Source: Lysinibacillus sp. 2017 (GTDB lineage: Bacteria > Bacillota > Bacilli > Bacillales_A > Planococcaceae). From it: a stretch of DNA of 64,000 nucleotides. The translations under genes and the position numbers were made by a program. This document shows, piece by piece, positions 53,360-62,977 of the stretch. The stretch spans positions 3,508,001 to 3,572,000 of the forward strand of contig NZ_CP029002.1 of NCBI RefSeq assembly GCF_003073375.1. The letters run 5' to 3'. Within the stretch, counting starts at the first letter, position 1, and the number at the start of each line of letters is the position of its first letter. The notes beneath the pieces were generated by a model. The model made no database searches. It was not told the DNA's origin and saw nothing but the letters and a program-made list of their open reading frames with translations.

Positions 53360-53989
53360 TTAAATGAATTTTGTAATTTTCTCTACTGCAATACGTGATG
53401 TGCCACGCGCTGGTTCAGCTGCTTCACCAATCGCAATTAGTAGCACTGGAATTTCATTTTGTGGTAAATCGAATTTCTCAGCAAATTTCACTTTGTTAAA
53501 GCCGCCCATTGGCACTGTGTCGTAGCCAAGTTCTTTTGCTAACAGCATGATTTGCATTGAAATAAGACCCGCATCAAAATGAACGATATTACTTACTACT
53601 TCTGCTGGTAAGCCGCTATATAATTTCAATGTATTTTCAATCATCATATCCGCAATCTCGCGTGGCATAAAGCCTTGCTCGAAGTTTGCGTTATAAATTT
53701 CTTCTGCGTTTTTGTACATTTCAACATCTGCTAATACTGCGATTATCGCTGATGATGTTTCAATTTGTTCTTGGTTATTACCGATTGCACGAAGCTCTTT
53801 TTTCACTTCTTGATCTTGAATAACAAGGAAACGCCAAGGTTGTGTGTTACTTGATGATGGCGCTGAAGAAGCATCCTTTAATAATTGCATTAACGTTTCT
53901 TGAGGAATTGTCACGCCCGCTTTATATTTACGCACAGATTTACGCTCGTGCATTAATTGTTTTGTTGAAGTAGTCATTGTTGTTGTCAT
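53360..53989 (-). CDS. Nitroreductase-family flavoprotein
   Basis: A 209-residue FMN-binding protein. The N-terminal ERKSVRKYKAGV near residue 15, the FMN-contacting SSNTQPWRFLV near residue 47 and the GGFNKVKFA/NEIPVLLIAIGEA end match the YdgI/YfkO-type nitroreductase family. It transfers hydride from NAD(P)H to nitro-compounds, quinones or others. GGGAGAG is upstream of the ATG at 53989. The broken TetR gene lies on its 3' side. Confidence 0.9.
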   Translation of the reverse strand: MTTTMTTSTKQLMHERKSVRKYKAGVTIPQETLMQLLKDASSAPSSSNTQPWRFLVIQDQEVKKELRAIGNNQEQIETSSAIIAVLADVEMYKNAEEIYNANFEQGFMPREIADMMIENTLKLYSGLPAEVVSNIVHFDAGLISMQIMLLAKELGYDTVPMGGFNKVKFAEKFDLPQNEIPVLLIAIGEAAEPARGTSRIAVEKITKFI

Positions 53990-54109
53990 GTATATACTCT
54001 CCCATTTAGTTAAATTTAAAGTAGCCTAATGAACTAGGCACTTCATTTTAGCATGGGGGAGTTGGTTTCCCATAAAATTATGCTTAGTAGAGTATTTCAC
54101 TTGGTTTTA

Positions 54110-55240
54110 TTATTCAAAACGAATTAAATACATCGCTTTGTCTGGCCCTTCACCGTTCACGACCAGCGTTCCCTCTTTTGTAAATCGTGGCAAAACAAGG
54201 CGCTCTTTAATACTTGGTAGGGTAGAAATTCGTTCTAATTTTCCATCCCTAGTTTCAAATAGCTGAACAGTATTACTTTTACCTTTTTGAACTGCGATGG
54301 CAAAATGCTCACCGTCCGTTGCATAATCATGAAGACTCACAGATGTTTTGAGCCTTTCGAACTGACCACTTTCTAGATCCACTACACCTAAAATTGCCGG
54401 CTCATCCTCCCTATCATTCCACATATAGCCGTACACTTTGTTGTTTACTAGCGATATATTTTCTACATATCGATAAGGCACTATATAGTTTCCGATATCG
54501 TTTAATTGTTCAAAATCCTGTACGGTAATATTGGTGCTGACACCGCTTTCCATTTTCACTCTTTCAGAAATGGTGATAAGACTTCCATCAATTGTCGGTC
54601 TACTATTGCTTCCGTCTCCAATTTCCCTCAGTACTTCTGTATGCCCTGTGTTTAAATTTAATACTTTATACGTGGCTACACTTGAATTGCCATTAATTCT
54701 CGTTAGCCCCATAAAAATTAATGTGTCATTTTTAAGCTCGATTCCGTAGAAATAATCGGTTTCGTAAACTTGGATTTCGTTTGTTTGACGATTTAATGAA
54801 TGGATTTTCAATTCATTTTTTTCTTCCTGTGGCCAAATTAGCCATTTTTCTGATACTGCATAGTCAAAGATCTGATTAGGTTGTTTGATTAATAAGGTTT
54901 GCTGTTTATTTGCCACATCAAACGAATAAATTCCCGTGTCCGCACTATAAATAAATTCATTCGTCTTATCAATATAAATAGCGTTAGCCAATACAGGGTA
55001 AGGAACATTTGGAATGACGACCTTCTCAATCGTAAAGTTTTGCTTATTAAATAATGCCTGATAGATAGAAGGGCCTGCTAAAAATACGGCAATGATTAGG
55101 GTACAAGCCGTAATCATTGCGGGCATCCAGTGACGTTTAGGTTTTTGTTCAGGTGTTTGCATATTATTTCTCGTCTTCTCGATAATTCGCCCCTTATTTG
55201 CCGAAGTATCTCGAAGTGGCGTTAAACGATAGTTAGTCAT
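54110..55240 (-). CDS. Putative membrane anti-sigma factor, partner of a broken ECF sigma
   Basis: A 376-residue protein starting MTNYRLTPLRD. A basic cytoplasmic N-terminus of about 38 residues, one membrane helix (MPAMITACTLIIAVFLAG, about 39-58) and a large external domain rich in beta-strand repeats, probably a TolB-like propeller (GIYSFDVANKQQ, WLIWPQEEKN). It overlaps the ECF sigma gene by 8 nt, the same spacing as the pair at 20.1-22.0 kb, and is its presumed anti-sigma factor. GGAGGTG lies before the ATG at 55240. With its sigma broken it may be without a target, or may bind another. Confidence 0.7.
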   Translation of the reverse strand: MTNYRLTPLRDTSANKGRIIEKTRNNMQTPEQKPKRHWMPAMITACTLIIAVFLAGPSIYQALFNKQNFTIEKVVIPNVPYPVLANAIYIDKTNEFIYSADTGIYSFDVANKQQTLLIKQPNQIFDYAVSEKWLIWPQEEKNELKIHSLNRQTNEIQVYETDYFYGIELKNDTLIFMGLTRINGNSSVATYKVLNLNTGHTEVLREIGDGSNSRPTIDGSLITISERVKMESGVSTNITVQDFEQLNDIGNYIVPYRYVENISLVNNKVYGYMWNDREDEPAILGVVDLESGQFERLKTSVSLHDYATDGEHFAIAVQKGKSNTVQLFETRDGKLERISTLPSIKERLVLPRFTKEGTLVVNGEGPDKAMYLIRFE

Positions 55241-55745
55241 GTAAAAGCACCTCCCATTCCTGTTGTTGAAGCGTTTGCTGTAGCAAATCCTTACCACTTT
55301 TCAGCCTTGATTTCACGGTACTTTCTGGGCGTTCCAAAAGCTCAGCAATTTCTTTTACCGATAAATTTTCTAAATAATAATAAACAATCGCCTCACGCTG
55401 TTTTAATGGCAATGCTAAAATGGCCTGATCAAGCACGTTTAATTCTTCTTGCCGCACTAAACGATCTCTATGTAATACCCGTTCTTTCGGAAATAACTTT
55501 TCTGTAAACTGGATTTTACGATACGCCCAGCTTTTTAAATAATCTTTACAGGCATTGGCCGTGATACGTGATAAATATGCCCGAAGCTCACCTTTTTCTT
55601 TATAATTCTAACAATATAATTTCATAAATACATCTTGTACAATATCCTCTGCTAGATGGGAATCCTTCACATAATAATAGGCAATGCGATAGAGCAATTC
55701 GGTATAGTCCTGCATCGCCTGCTCAACAAGCTGCGAAGATTTCAA
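55233..55745 (-). pseudogene. ECF sigma factor interrupted by an in-frame amber codon
   Basis: A 170-codon frame from TTG at 55745 (GGAGGGGG upstream) encodes a complete ECF sigma factor, with AEDIVQDVFMKLY in region 2, KDYLKSWAYRK and region 4 LSVKEIAELLERPESTVKSR. A TAG codon at 55608-55610 stops it after residue 45 (...FMKLYC), and the same frame reads on as NYKEKGELRAYL. Compared with the intact paralogue at 20.1 kb, just one codon is affected; a CAG to TAG change would explain it. A fragment from an internal start at 55457 would have only region 4. The gene is probably inactive unless the stop is read through. Confidence 0.8.
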
Positions 55746-55868
55746 GTGCTCCCCCTCCTCTCTCTACATAAACGAAGCTACCTCGATGAAAGACGAAAAA
55801 TTTTTCTTTCCTTTATAAAAACACATTATGTACCAATTAGTGCATGAAATTTTTTTTCAAATAAAAAA

Positions 55869-55889
55869 ACCTAGCATAATGCTAAGCTT
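55869..55889 (-). terminator. Terminator overlapping the end of the 118-aa gene
   Basis: TTAGCAT and ATGCTAG form a stem that contains the stop codon; TTTTTTTATTTG follows on the minus strand. Confidence 0.75.
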
Positions 55890-56238
55890 TTAAATGTTTA
55901 AATTCGATAGTGTTACAACGTTTTTTTAGTAAATCAAGCACTTCGTTCAGCTGTGTAATCTCATCTTTCTCCACCATAAAGGCATTTTCATCATTTCGCG
56001 CTACGTAGGTACTACTTGGATATCCGGCATTTTCCTTTGTAATTAAACGGATATAACCAAACGTCATACCAGATTCCTTATAATCGACTTGCACAATATC
56101 ATCAAAAGCAATGGTTTTCGTGCGTGGCTTCGATCTTGTGATGAACCACCATTTTTCCCCTTGATAATCGATTGTTAGTTCCTTTTTATCCAAATTCACT
56201 TTATAGCCACCGTATAATTTAAAACTAAATGTTTTCAT
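55882..56238 (-). CDS. Hypothetical protein, PH-like/DUF4429-type
   Basis: A 118-residue protein with an alternating beta-rich pattern (VNLDKKELTIDYQGEKWWF, then IAFDDIVQVDYKE) and a C-terminal helix. The strand layout and the IAFDDIVQV motif resemble the bacterial PH-like DUF4429 fold. No membrane segment. AGT-type ribosome site is weak. Stop codon lies inside its terminator stem. Confidence 0.6.
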   Translation of the reverse strand: MKTFSFKLYGGYKVNLDKKELTIDYQGEKWWFITRSKPRTKTIAFDDIVQVDYKESGMTFGYIRLITKENAGYPSSTYVARNDENAFMVEKDEITQLNEVLDLLKKRCNTIEFKHLKA

Positions 56239-56368
56239 CTGTTATACTCCATTTCAAACGTCGTTAGTTTAATTATACGGATTTTGATCATGAAATTCTA
56301 ATTTCAGCGATGCTCTTCTACTTTGGGTACAAATGAAAAAGAATGTTGAGCCTATGAGACTTAACATT

Positions 56369-57022
56369 TTACTTATTTTTCGCTTGTTTTGAAAAATGAA
56401 TCGCCGTTAGCATCAATGTTGCGATTAAAAATAATTCAAGCGCATTCGTCATCGCATTACTTTCAATATCAAACGGTATCGCACTTCCAACAGTCATAAC
56501 AATCGTACCAACTAGCATCCACCACCATTTTCTTTTCCAAACCAGTGCCACAGCTGCGATGAATAGTGCCATCATAACAAGTAAAATCATCAGTGGTGGT
56601 CCAGAAGCTTTGTGCGTTGAAGCATAACTTAGTACTCCGTAAGGTTCTTGTAAGCTCAGCTTTAAGCCACTTAAATCAAAACTGTACTGTAGGACTATTG
56701 CCACAATCATTAAAATGCCAAAAACATAACCAACCCAGCTTTTATGAGCAAGTCGGATATTCGCTTCTCGCATAATATAAAGTGAGAAAAGAATTAATGT
56801 TGGCGTAAATAATGCATGCAGCCAAAAGCGACCATAGCTTAGATACTCTAATAATTGTCCTTCACCAATAACATGCCCTAGCGCTAAAATCCCATTATCG
56901 TAAATAAGTGCAATAATAACTAAAAATAAAATCGCTGATGCCGTTTTCTGATGTTTAATCAATCCCCAAACAAAAGTGAAAATGTAGGCAATCGCGAAAA
57001 CGCCAAAAATATATGGATCCAA
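56369..57022 (-). CDS. Multi-pass membrane protein of unknown function
   Basis: A 217-residue protein with six to seven hydrophobic segments and short loops, beginning MDPYIFGVFAIAYIFTFV. The TTG start at 57022 has GGGAGGG seven bases upstream, a strong ribosome site. No transport or enzyme motif was recognised. It is divergent from the FAD oxidoreductase gene. Confidence 0.65.
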   Translation of the reverse strand: MDPYIFGVFAIAYIFTFVWGLIKHQKTASAILFLVIIALIYDNGILALGHVIGEGQLLEYLSYGRFWLHALFTPTLILFSLYIMREANIRLAHKSWVGYVFGILMIVAIVLQYSFDLSGLKLSLQEPYGVLSYASTHKASGPPLMILLVMMALFIAAVALVWKRKWWWMLVGTIVMTVGSAIPFDIESNAMTNALELFLIATLMLTAIHFSKQAKNK

Positions 57023-57147
57023 TCTACGTCCCTCCCTATATAATTGTTCACTCTTCTTATATGCTTTATCCCCATTCCCAAAAGATTTTCCGATTAAACA
57101 TCGCCATTACAGGGAATTGTTTACTAAATCATTTAAGGAGGATGCAT

Positions 57148-58362
57148 ATGGAATTACACAACGGATTATTATTTTGGCCAACTACTTTTTCAAAAACTCC
57201 CCATACAAATCCTGAAATCAGTCCCCACTATGACGCAATTATCGTAGGTGGTGGTATGAGTGGCATACTTACTGCAAAAGCATTACTAGATGAAGGATTA
57301 AAAGTTGCGATACTTGAAAGAAATGAAATTGGCTCTGGTAGTACCTCTGCCAACACGGGCTTACTGCAATATTCTAATGATGTTCAATTACATGAGCTCA
57401 TTGATTTAATCGGCGAAGAAGACGCTGTACGTTTTTATAAATTATGCTATGGGGCACTCGGTTATTTAGAAGAAATTGCTTCTACCTTACCAGACAATGC
57501 TGACTTTATTCGTCGTCCAAGTATTTGCTATGCCAGTAAAAAAAGTCATGTAAAAAAACTTGAGCAAGAATGTGAGGCACTTGTTCAACACGGTTTTCCT
57601 GCGGAGTTTTGGAATGAACTAGTTGTTCAAAATCGCTTACCTTTTGAATCACCCGCTGCTCTTTATACCGAAAATGATGCCGAAATTAACCCTTATAAAT
57701 TTGTTGTTAGTTTAGCAGAACAATTGAAAGGGCGCGGATTAGACATTTTCGAAAATACATTAGCTAATCTTATTGAAGATGCAGGCACACATATCGTCAT
57801 TCGCACGATGAATGGAGATTTCACTACCGCGCGATTAATTTATACGACTGGTTATGAACGTCTACCATATGGACAAATGAAAGGTGCTGATATTAATCGC
57901 TCATATGCGATTGTAACCGAACCAAAACCTGAATTTGAGGGTTGGTACAAAAAAGCACTCATTTGGGAAACCGCACGCCCTTATCTTTATTTTCGCATGA
58001 CGGTAGATAATCGAATTGTGTTTGGTGGGCTTGATGAGGAGAAAGCAAAACCTGAAAAAAACGAAGAAAAAATCGATAAAATAGCGGACAAGCTACTCGA
58101 GCAATTACATGATTTAATACCAGATGAGTCATTTACAGCATCCTTTAAATATTGTGCGACTTTTGGTGAATCCGAAGACCATTTACCTTTCATCGGTCAG
58201 CATTCAGAAAATCCGAAACATTATTACCTACTTGGTTTCGGAGGAAATGGAACCGTTTATAGTATGCTCGGCTCTAAAATACTAGCGGATTTAATCATGA
58301 ATCGTACCAATGATGATGCGCGAATCGTCACGCTTGACCGGAAATATGGACTTAGAGATTGA
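57148..58362 (+). CDS. FAD-dependent oxidoreductase (DAO family)
   Basis: A 404-residue flavoprotein of the D-amino-acid oxidase/glycine oxidase superfamily. FAD-binding GGGMSG at residues 34-39, ERNEIGSGSTSANTGLL near residue 58, and the C-terminal FIGQHSENPKHYYLLGFGGNG which completes the flavin site. It probably oxidises an amine or amino acid; the substrate is unknown. Start at 57148 has AAGGAGG about five bases upstream; the longer frame from 57013 has no such site. It ends in a terminator. Confidence 0.82.
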   Translation: MELHNGLLFWPTTFSKTPHTNPEISPHYDAIIVGGGMSGILTAKALLDEGLKVAILERNEIGSGSTSANTGLLQYSNDVQLHELIDLIGEEDAVRFYKLCYGALGYLEEIASTLPDNADFIRRPSICYASKKSHVKKLEQECEALVQHGFPAEFWNELVVQNRLPFESPAALYTENDAEINPYKFVVSLAEQLKGRGLDIFENTLANLIEDAGTHIVIRTMNGDFTTARLIYTTGYERLPYGQMKGADINRSYAIVTEPKPEFEGWYKKALIWETARPYLYFRMTVDNRIVFGGLDEEKAKPEKNEEKIDKIADKLLEQLHDLIPDESFTASFKYCATFGESEDHLPFIGQHSENPKHYYLLGFGGNGTVYSMLGSKILADLIMNRTNDDARIVTLDRKYGLRD

Positions 58363-58372
58363 TCATACAAAT

Positions 58373-58411
58373 GAAACCGTGAAGTCCTTGTTTAGAAGGA
58401 TTCACGGTTTC
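58373..58411 (+). terminator. Terminator after the FAD oxidoreductase gene
   Basis: GAAACCGTGAA pairs with TTCACGGTTTC, with a second inner stem TCCTT/AAGGA; T-rich sequence follows. Confidence 0.88.
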
Positions 58412-58474
58412 TTCGTATTGGTCCTTTTTTTAATATATAATAAAGGTAAATGATTCACGATTGGAGGGTTTTCA

Positions 58475-58876
58475 TTGGTTTTCAAATCAAAAATAGATCG
58501 TTGGATGTCGGTTATTTTCATCCTTTTACCAATCGTCATGCTTTACGCTGTCATAACGGAGCCTGATATTGCGACGATTATTATGACTGTACTTATTATC
58601 ATTTTATTAGCGGTGCTTGTTTTCGGAACAAAATATGTCATCGACAGCGATGAACTTATTATTTATGGTGGTATTTATAAAAAGCGCATCAAAATCGCAC
58701 AGATTACAAGTTTACGTCCAACGAAAAATCCACTTTCCGCGCCAGCGATGTCACTCGATCGTATCGAAATACTATTTGATCCACATTCACAAATGACGCT
58801 CGTTTCACCGAAGGATAAAGAAATGTTTGTTAAGAAGCTGCTCGATGTGAATCCGGATATAAAGTTAGTTAAATAA
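58475..58876 (+). CDS. Membrane-anchored bacterial PH-domain protein
   Basis: A 133-residue protein with two hydrophobic segments (about 10-30 and 32-52) followed by a PH-like domain (about 52-130) with the characteristic IDSDELIIYGGIYKKRI and ITSLRPTKNPLSAPAMSLDR motifs. The TTG start at 58475 has GGAGGG seven bases upstream. Such proteins sit on the membrane, but the function is not known. Confidence 0.75.
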   Translation: MVFKSKIDRWMSVIFILLPIVMLYAVITEPDIATIIMTVLIIILLAVLVFGTKYVIDSDELIIYGGIYKKRIKIAQITSLRPTKNPLSAPAMSLDRIEILFDPHSQMTLVSPKDKEMFVKKLLDVNPDIKLVK

Positions 58877-59038
58877 TTTTATTAATTACTGGATACATCT
58901 ATATGAAAAGTATTATTAGTTACGCTCACTATTCCATGAAGCATTCCTTTTGCCCTTCCATGTGTGGGCAAAAAACTCAGTACTAAAGTTTTTTACACCA
59001 GTTTTTTTACATTCTTATCTTCAAGCGTGACTTAAAGT

Positions 59039-60079
59039 TTACGCTAATTCCTCTACTGCGATGTTTCCGTTACTTGTTTTTAGTTTGATATGATTTGCTT
59101 TTGTCCCATGTGCATAGCTTGATGTTTTGTCGTTATAAATTGTTACTGAACCCCAGCTTGTTTTACCTTCAATTTCTACATTATCCAACTTACTAACTGA
59201 ACTTAATAAAATCCCACCGTTATCTGTTACTAAATTTAGCGGATGGTTAACTGTATTCATTTGCGCTTCAATTCGACCATTACATGAGCGAGCATCAACC
59301 ATTCCATCCACATGTTTTATTTGAATTTTTCCATTATCAGATTCTAGTTTGAGTTGGTTTGCTTTACAATTTTCCGCAACCACTCGACCATTACTAGACT
59401 CTGCATTTACAAGCAACACATTGGAGTTCGTTAAAACGATACGGCCATTATCCGAGTAAGCATCAAGCTTCTCACCCTGAATGCCATCAGTCGAAATACG
59501 ACCATTATCAGATTTTAAATTGAATTTCTTGGCTAGTGTATCTGATACTTTTATCGAACCATTATCATTATCAATCGTAATTTGCTCGTATTGTTTTTTT
59601 GGTAAATGGATCACTACGTCCGCTTTGCCTACACTTCCTATAATCGTTATAAACCATAAGCGACGAATACGCTCTTGTCTTTTTGCCTTCACGACAAGCG
59701 TATCATTTTCAATGACCATCGTTGCTTCCGTTAAATTGTCCGCATCTTTTGTTTCAATCATGGCATACGTCGCATCTGTTGAGACAATCGATAAATTCAC
59801 CCCATCTACGTCAACTTTCACTTTCGAATATGGAACAACATCATCATTTTTTACGATTGAAACTGTTTCCGCAAAATCAGCTTCGTCATAAGAAGCTAGT
59901 AATTCTTCTGCCAGTTCTTCAATATTACCAAGCGCGGTAATAATCTCTTCTGTTGTTTTTCCTTCTGCACGTCCATTTTCGAAGTACTCTTCAAAATCTC
60001 GACGAATATCGGCACGTTCTTGCTGCTGTAACTTTTGTAACCGGTTATCAAGTAAATCTAAAAATTGTTGTTCATTCAT
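59039..60079 (-). CDS. HAAS-domain protein with DUF4097 beta-repeat
   Basis: A 346-residue protein: N-terminal helical HAAS/DUF1700 domain (about 1-68, [17 protein letters not shown]...), then a DUF4097 beta-helix with repeated SDNGRI/SDNGKI/SNGRVV-like turns (about 145-330). It is encoded just downstream of a PadR repressor with a 4-nt overlap, the standard PadR-HAAS arrangement, where it is probably the target or sensor of that regulator. Function of the beta-helix is not known. Confidence 0.85.
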   Translation of the reverse strand: MNEQQFLDLLDNRLQKLQQQERADIRRDFEEYFENGRAEGKTTEEIITALGNIEELAEELLASYDEADFAETVSIVKNDDVVPYSKVKVDVDGVNLSIVSTDATYAMIETKDADNLTEATMVIENDTLVVKAKRQERIRRLWFITIIGSVGKADVVIHLPKKQYEQITIDNDNGSIKVSDTLAKKFNLKSDNGRISTDGIQGEKLDAYSDNGRIVLTNSNVLLVNAESSNGRVVAENCKANQLKLESDNGKIQIKHVDGMVDARSCNGRIEAQMNTVNHPLNLVTDNGGILLSSVSKLDNVEIEGKTSWGSVTIYNDKTSSYAHGTKANHIKLKTSNGNIAVEELA

Positions 60080-60396
60080 TTTGATTTGCTCCCTTGAATT
60101 AACGTATTTACACCCGTGTTAAAACTTTCCCATTCTGCTTTTAAACTGTTCAATTCTTCGATGCCTTGCGTGGTAATTTGATAATATTTTCTCGGCGGTC
60201 CTTCTGTGGATTCCTTCAAGTATGTTGTGAAGAAACCATCCTTCGTAAGTCTTCGCAATAGCGGATACACAGACCCTTCCGAAATTTCAATTTGTGTGGA
60301 AATCGTCTGCACGAGTTCATATCCATACATGTCCTTCTTTTCTAGGAGGGCTAGTACACATAAATTCAGCACACCTTTTTTAAATTGTGGGTTCAT
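60076..60396 (-). CDS. PadR-family transcriptional regulator
   Basis: A 106-residue PadR repressor: winged helix with [20 protein letters not shown] and [13 protein letters not shown], and a C-terminal dimerisation helix. The ATGA overlap with the HAAS gene indicates co-transcription and probable autorepression. A 60390-60440 promoter area is AT-rich with a TACAGTAGTGTATC palindrome-like element. Confidence 0.9.
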   Translation of the reverse strand: MNPQFKKGVLNLCVLALLEKKDMYGYELVQTISTQIEISEGSVYPLLRRLTKDGFFTTYLKESTEGPPRKYYQITTQGIEELNSLKAEWESFNTGVNTLIQGSKSK

Positions 60397-60541
60397 AAAA
60401 TTACCTCACTACCATTTTATATACAGTAGTGTATCAAATACTATTATTCATTGCAAGGTAGTGAACTAAAAATAATTGTGTTTTCTGAAAAAATAAAATG
60501 CATTGGCTCATTTACTAATGCATTTTCCGCTTAATATTCCT

Positions 60542-61306
60542 TTAGAAAAACTCATATAAATCATCAAAGTAACGAAACTCCTCATCGGCTAGTCGATAAC
60601 GCTTATAGCCTAAATAAAACGCCGTTTCGAGATTGGTCTTTCCTTTAAACGATCTAATAACTAATGCTTCATCGTATCTTGGATCGCCAATCGCCATTCC
60701 TGATACATCAATAAATTGTGCTACCTTTCCATTAACAACTAAAACATTGTCTGTGGTGCAGTCTCCATGAATCATTGTTTGCTGAACTGGTGATGGTAGA
60801 TTTGCTTTTAATTTCTGTAATAATGCCAATGTGCCATCTGATTGTCCATTTTCTACATATTGCTGTGCTTTATGAAGACGCCCCTCTAGCCAATTTCCTT
60901 GAAACTCCATGCCAACGGGATTCTGTTCATGAAATTGATGTAGAAATTCACCAAAACTTTTTACTAATGCCTTTCTTTGTTGCTCATCATTTGTTAATTT
61001 TAGTGCTGTTGTCAACGTTACTCCAGGCTCAAACGACATTAATAGATGACTTGCATTATTAACTTCAAAAAAGCCTATATATGTAGGCACAGGAATCTCA
61101 TCATGACGATTTAATTGCTCCAACACACCTGCCTCAGTTTTCAGCCATTCTCGATATCGGCTATCAACGGAACTTTTTAAAAGATATTGTCCTGTATTCG
61201 TAGTCACTTTATAAACTTCAGATGTCCAGCCCTGTTCGTCTAGTTTATTCCATTCCTTCACTGTACCGATTAATTTTTCGATGTTCTTAATGATTTCTGT
61301 ATTCAA
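60542..61306 (-). CDS. Aminoglycoside phosphotransferase (APH)-family kinase
   Basis: A 254-residue small-molecule kinase of the protein-kinase-like fold. ATP-loop region NTGQYLLKS near residue 36, Brenner motif HGDCTTDNVL near residue 181 and the metal-binding VAQFIDVSGMAIGDPRYDEA. Substrate unknown; it may be a macrolide, aminoglycoside, fructosamine, choline or similar. A Shine-Dalgarno GGGAGG lies upstream of the ATG. First of a run of small minus-strand genes. Confidence 0.82.
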   Translation of the reverse strand: MNTEIIKNIEKLIGTVKEWNKLDEQGWTSEVYKVTTNTGQYLLKSSVDSRYREWLKTEAGVLEQLNRHDEIPVPTYIGFFEVNNASHLLMSFEPGVTLTTALKLTNDEQQRKALVKSFGEFLHQFHEQNPVGMEFQGNWLEGRLHKAQQYVENGQSDGTLALLQKLKANLPSPVQQTMIHGDCTTDNVLVVNGKVAQFIDVSGMAIGDPRYDEALVIRSFKGKTNLETAFYLGYKRYRLADEEFRYFDDLYEFF

Positions 61307-61348
61307 TTTACAATAACCTCCCTCTTTTACTTCTAACAGGAATGTTCC

Positions 61349-61828
61349 TTATTCAAACATCAGTAAATTAAATTCTTTTTCATACACATGAGTTAAAATA
61401 GAATGTAGTTGACCGCGGTGATGATAAATATGTGCAACTATTTCTACTAACCATTCGAAGCGTGTATAATTTACACCCCAATATGAAGTAACTTGTTCAT
61501 GTAATTCAGCCTCGGAATAGTGCAAGTACGAATTTTTTAAAGCTGAAAAATTTTCTTCAATTTCTCTTCTAATTTCCGCGAGCGTTTCAAATTCATAATC
61601 TTGATAAATAACATCCATTTGTTCTTTCGTATAGCCAAGTGAAATATAATAATCTGATTTACAAATCGTCGCAATATGACTGAGCAGGTCACCTACAGAT
61701 AACTTAGTTGCAGTTGGTCGCAGCTCTAAATCCTTATCCTCAAGGTATTTCGTCATTTCCAATGTTTTTTGTAAAGCTACTTCAATTTGATGCAAACAAG
61801 CCATGCAATAATGAATCATTCTTTCCAT
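61349..61828 (-). CDS. DinB-like four-helix-bundle protein
   Basis: A 159-residue DinB family protein. The candidate metal histidines are in GDLLSHIATICK (near residue 46) and VEIVAHIYHHRGQLHSILTH (near residue 130). Unlike the DinB protein at 29.4-29.9 kb in sequence. Its role is likely thiol transfer or a related small-molecule detoxification. AAGGGATGGAAAG precedes the ATG. Confidence 0.82.
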   Translation of the reverse strand: MERMIHYCMACLHQIEVALQKTLEMTKYLEDKDLELRPTATKLSVGDLLSHIATICKSDYYISLGYTKEQMDVIYQDYEFETLAEIRREIEENFSALKNSYLHYSEAELHEQVTSYWGVNYTRFEWLVEIVAHIYHHRGQLHSILTHVYEKEFNLLMFE

Positions 61829-61870
61829 CCCTTCTATATACGACTATTAGTAATGTAAATTCAATTAAAA

Positions 61871-62260
61871 CTAGACAAATAACTGCTGTACTTTCTCTAC
61901 TACTTCTCTTGGAACTACTTCATTAGTAGATAGTGCTTCAATCTCCATCCATACAGGCAAATATGTGCCACTATCTGTACTCATATATTCTTCGCCCTGC
62001 CCCGTTCCGAACTCCCCACCAATTATTTTTGCTGAAAAATAATACTGTGTTCCGTTGAAAGCAACTTGTGTGAGTAACTCATGTACTTCTACTTCTACAC
62101 CGAGCTCTTCAAAGGCCTCACGCTTTGCACATTGTTCAATTGTTTCACCAACTTCTTGCTTACCACCAGGAAACACATAATAAATTCGCCCCTCTTTTTC
62201 ACGACGAATTAATGCTACTTTTCCGTTTTCTACTATTACTACCGCGCCACGATCTGTCAT
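61871..62260 (-). CDS. Nudix hydrolase
   Basis: A 129-residue Nudix enzyme. The Nudix box GGKQEVGETIEQCAKREAFEELG (residues about 32-54) is intact, with all four acidic ligands. Nudix enzymes hydrolyse nucleoside diphosphates linked to another group; the substrate here is unknown. GGAGATCC lies upstream of the ATG. Confidence 0.9.
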   Translation of the reverse strand: MTDRGAVVIVENGKVALIRREKEGRIYYVFPGGKQEVGETIEQCAKREAFEELGVEVEVHELLTQVAFNGTQYYFSAKIIGGEFGTGQGEEYMSTDSGTYLPVWMEIEALSTNEVVPREVVEKVQQLFV

Positions 62261-62340
62261 ATTTTTTGGATCTCCTTTCGTATTTGAAATGATGCAAGTC
62301 TACAAATCGATGCTATTTTGCTATATGAAAACATAAGGTG

Positions 62341-62880
62341 TTAAATTTGGTCAAGACACTTATACCCCATTTCCAATCGTACTTCACCATTCTCTATATC
62401 CTCATTTGTATAACTATTTAAATTAAATCCTATTATTTCAAATCCATTTTTCATATAAAAACTGATGGCAGGATAATTTAATGTTTGTGTTTCTAACATA
62501 ATTGATCTGGCTTTATATTTGTGAGCCATATCCTTTGAAAAAGTAATTAATTCTTGTCCATATCCCTGCCGTTTATACTGCTCATGAATATGTAATTCTT
62601 CAATTCTTAACGTATTGTTCCATTTATGAAATGTTAAAACTAATACACCTACTTCAAAATCATTTTTTATTAGTTGAAAATAATGTGCATCATGATGCGA
62701 AAAAAAATTACTCTCTAGCCTTTTATGTAACTTATTCTCTAGTTTCTTTTCTTCAAATTCGAAAGTGAACTTATGATTACCTTGTTTTAGCGAAACACTA
62801 TAAAATCTATCTGTACAATACTCATATATTAACTGCTTGCCATTAGGATAATCTTTTTGAAATATCTCCTTAATCTTCAT
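62341..62880 (-). CDS. GNAT acetyltransferase
   Basis: A 179-residue protein with a C-terminal GNAT domain; the CoA-binding motif is YKRQGYGQELITFSK (about residue 115) and the final IMLETQTLNYPAISFYMKNG matches GNAT strands 5-6. The start was set at ATG 62880; a GTG 15 nt earlier is also possible. Substrate unknown. Confidence 0.75.
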   Translation of the reverse strand: MKIKEIFQKDYPNGKQLIYEYCTDRFYSVSLKQGNHKFTFEFEEKKLENKLHKRLESNFFSHHDAHYFQLIKNDFEVGVLVLTFHKWNNTLRIEELHIHEQYKRQGYGQELITFSKDMAHKYKARSIMLETQTLNYPAISFYMKNGFEIIGFNLNSYTNEDIENGEVRLEMGYKCLDQI

Positions 62881-62977
62881 TATTGAATATCTCACCTCAC
62901 TTTCAACCTCATTCTATAATTTCAATCACTTGAATATCATGATTTTTTGTAGCGTGCAATTGAGTCCACCAGCTTTT

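Noticed and set aside
55745-55830. An ECF promoter upstream of the broken sigma gene
   Set aside because: A CGTC is present, but no AAC-type -35 lies 16-17 bases upstream of it.
57013-57147. 45 extra codons at the start of the FAD oxidoreductase frame
   Set aside because: No ribosome site upstream; AAGGAGG just before 57148 fixes the start there, and the flavin motif is at the expected distance from that point.
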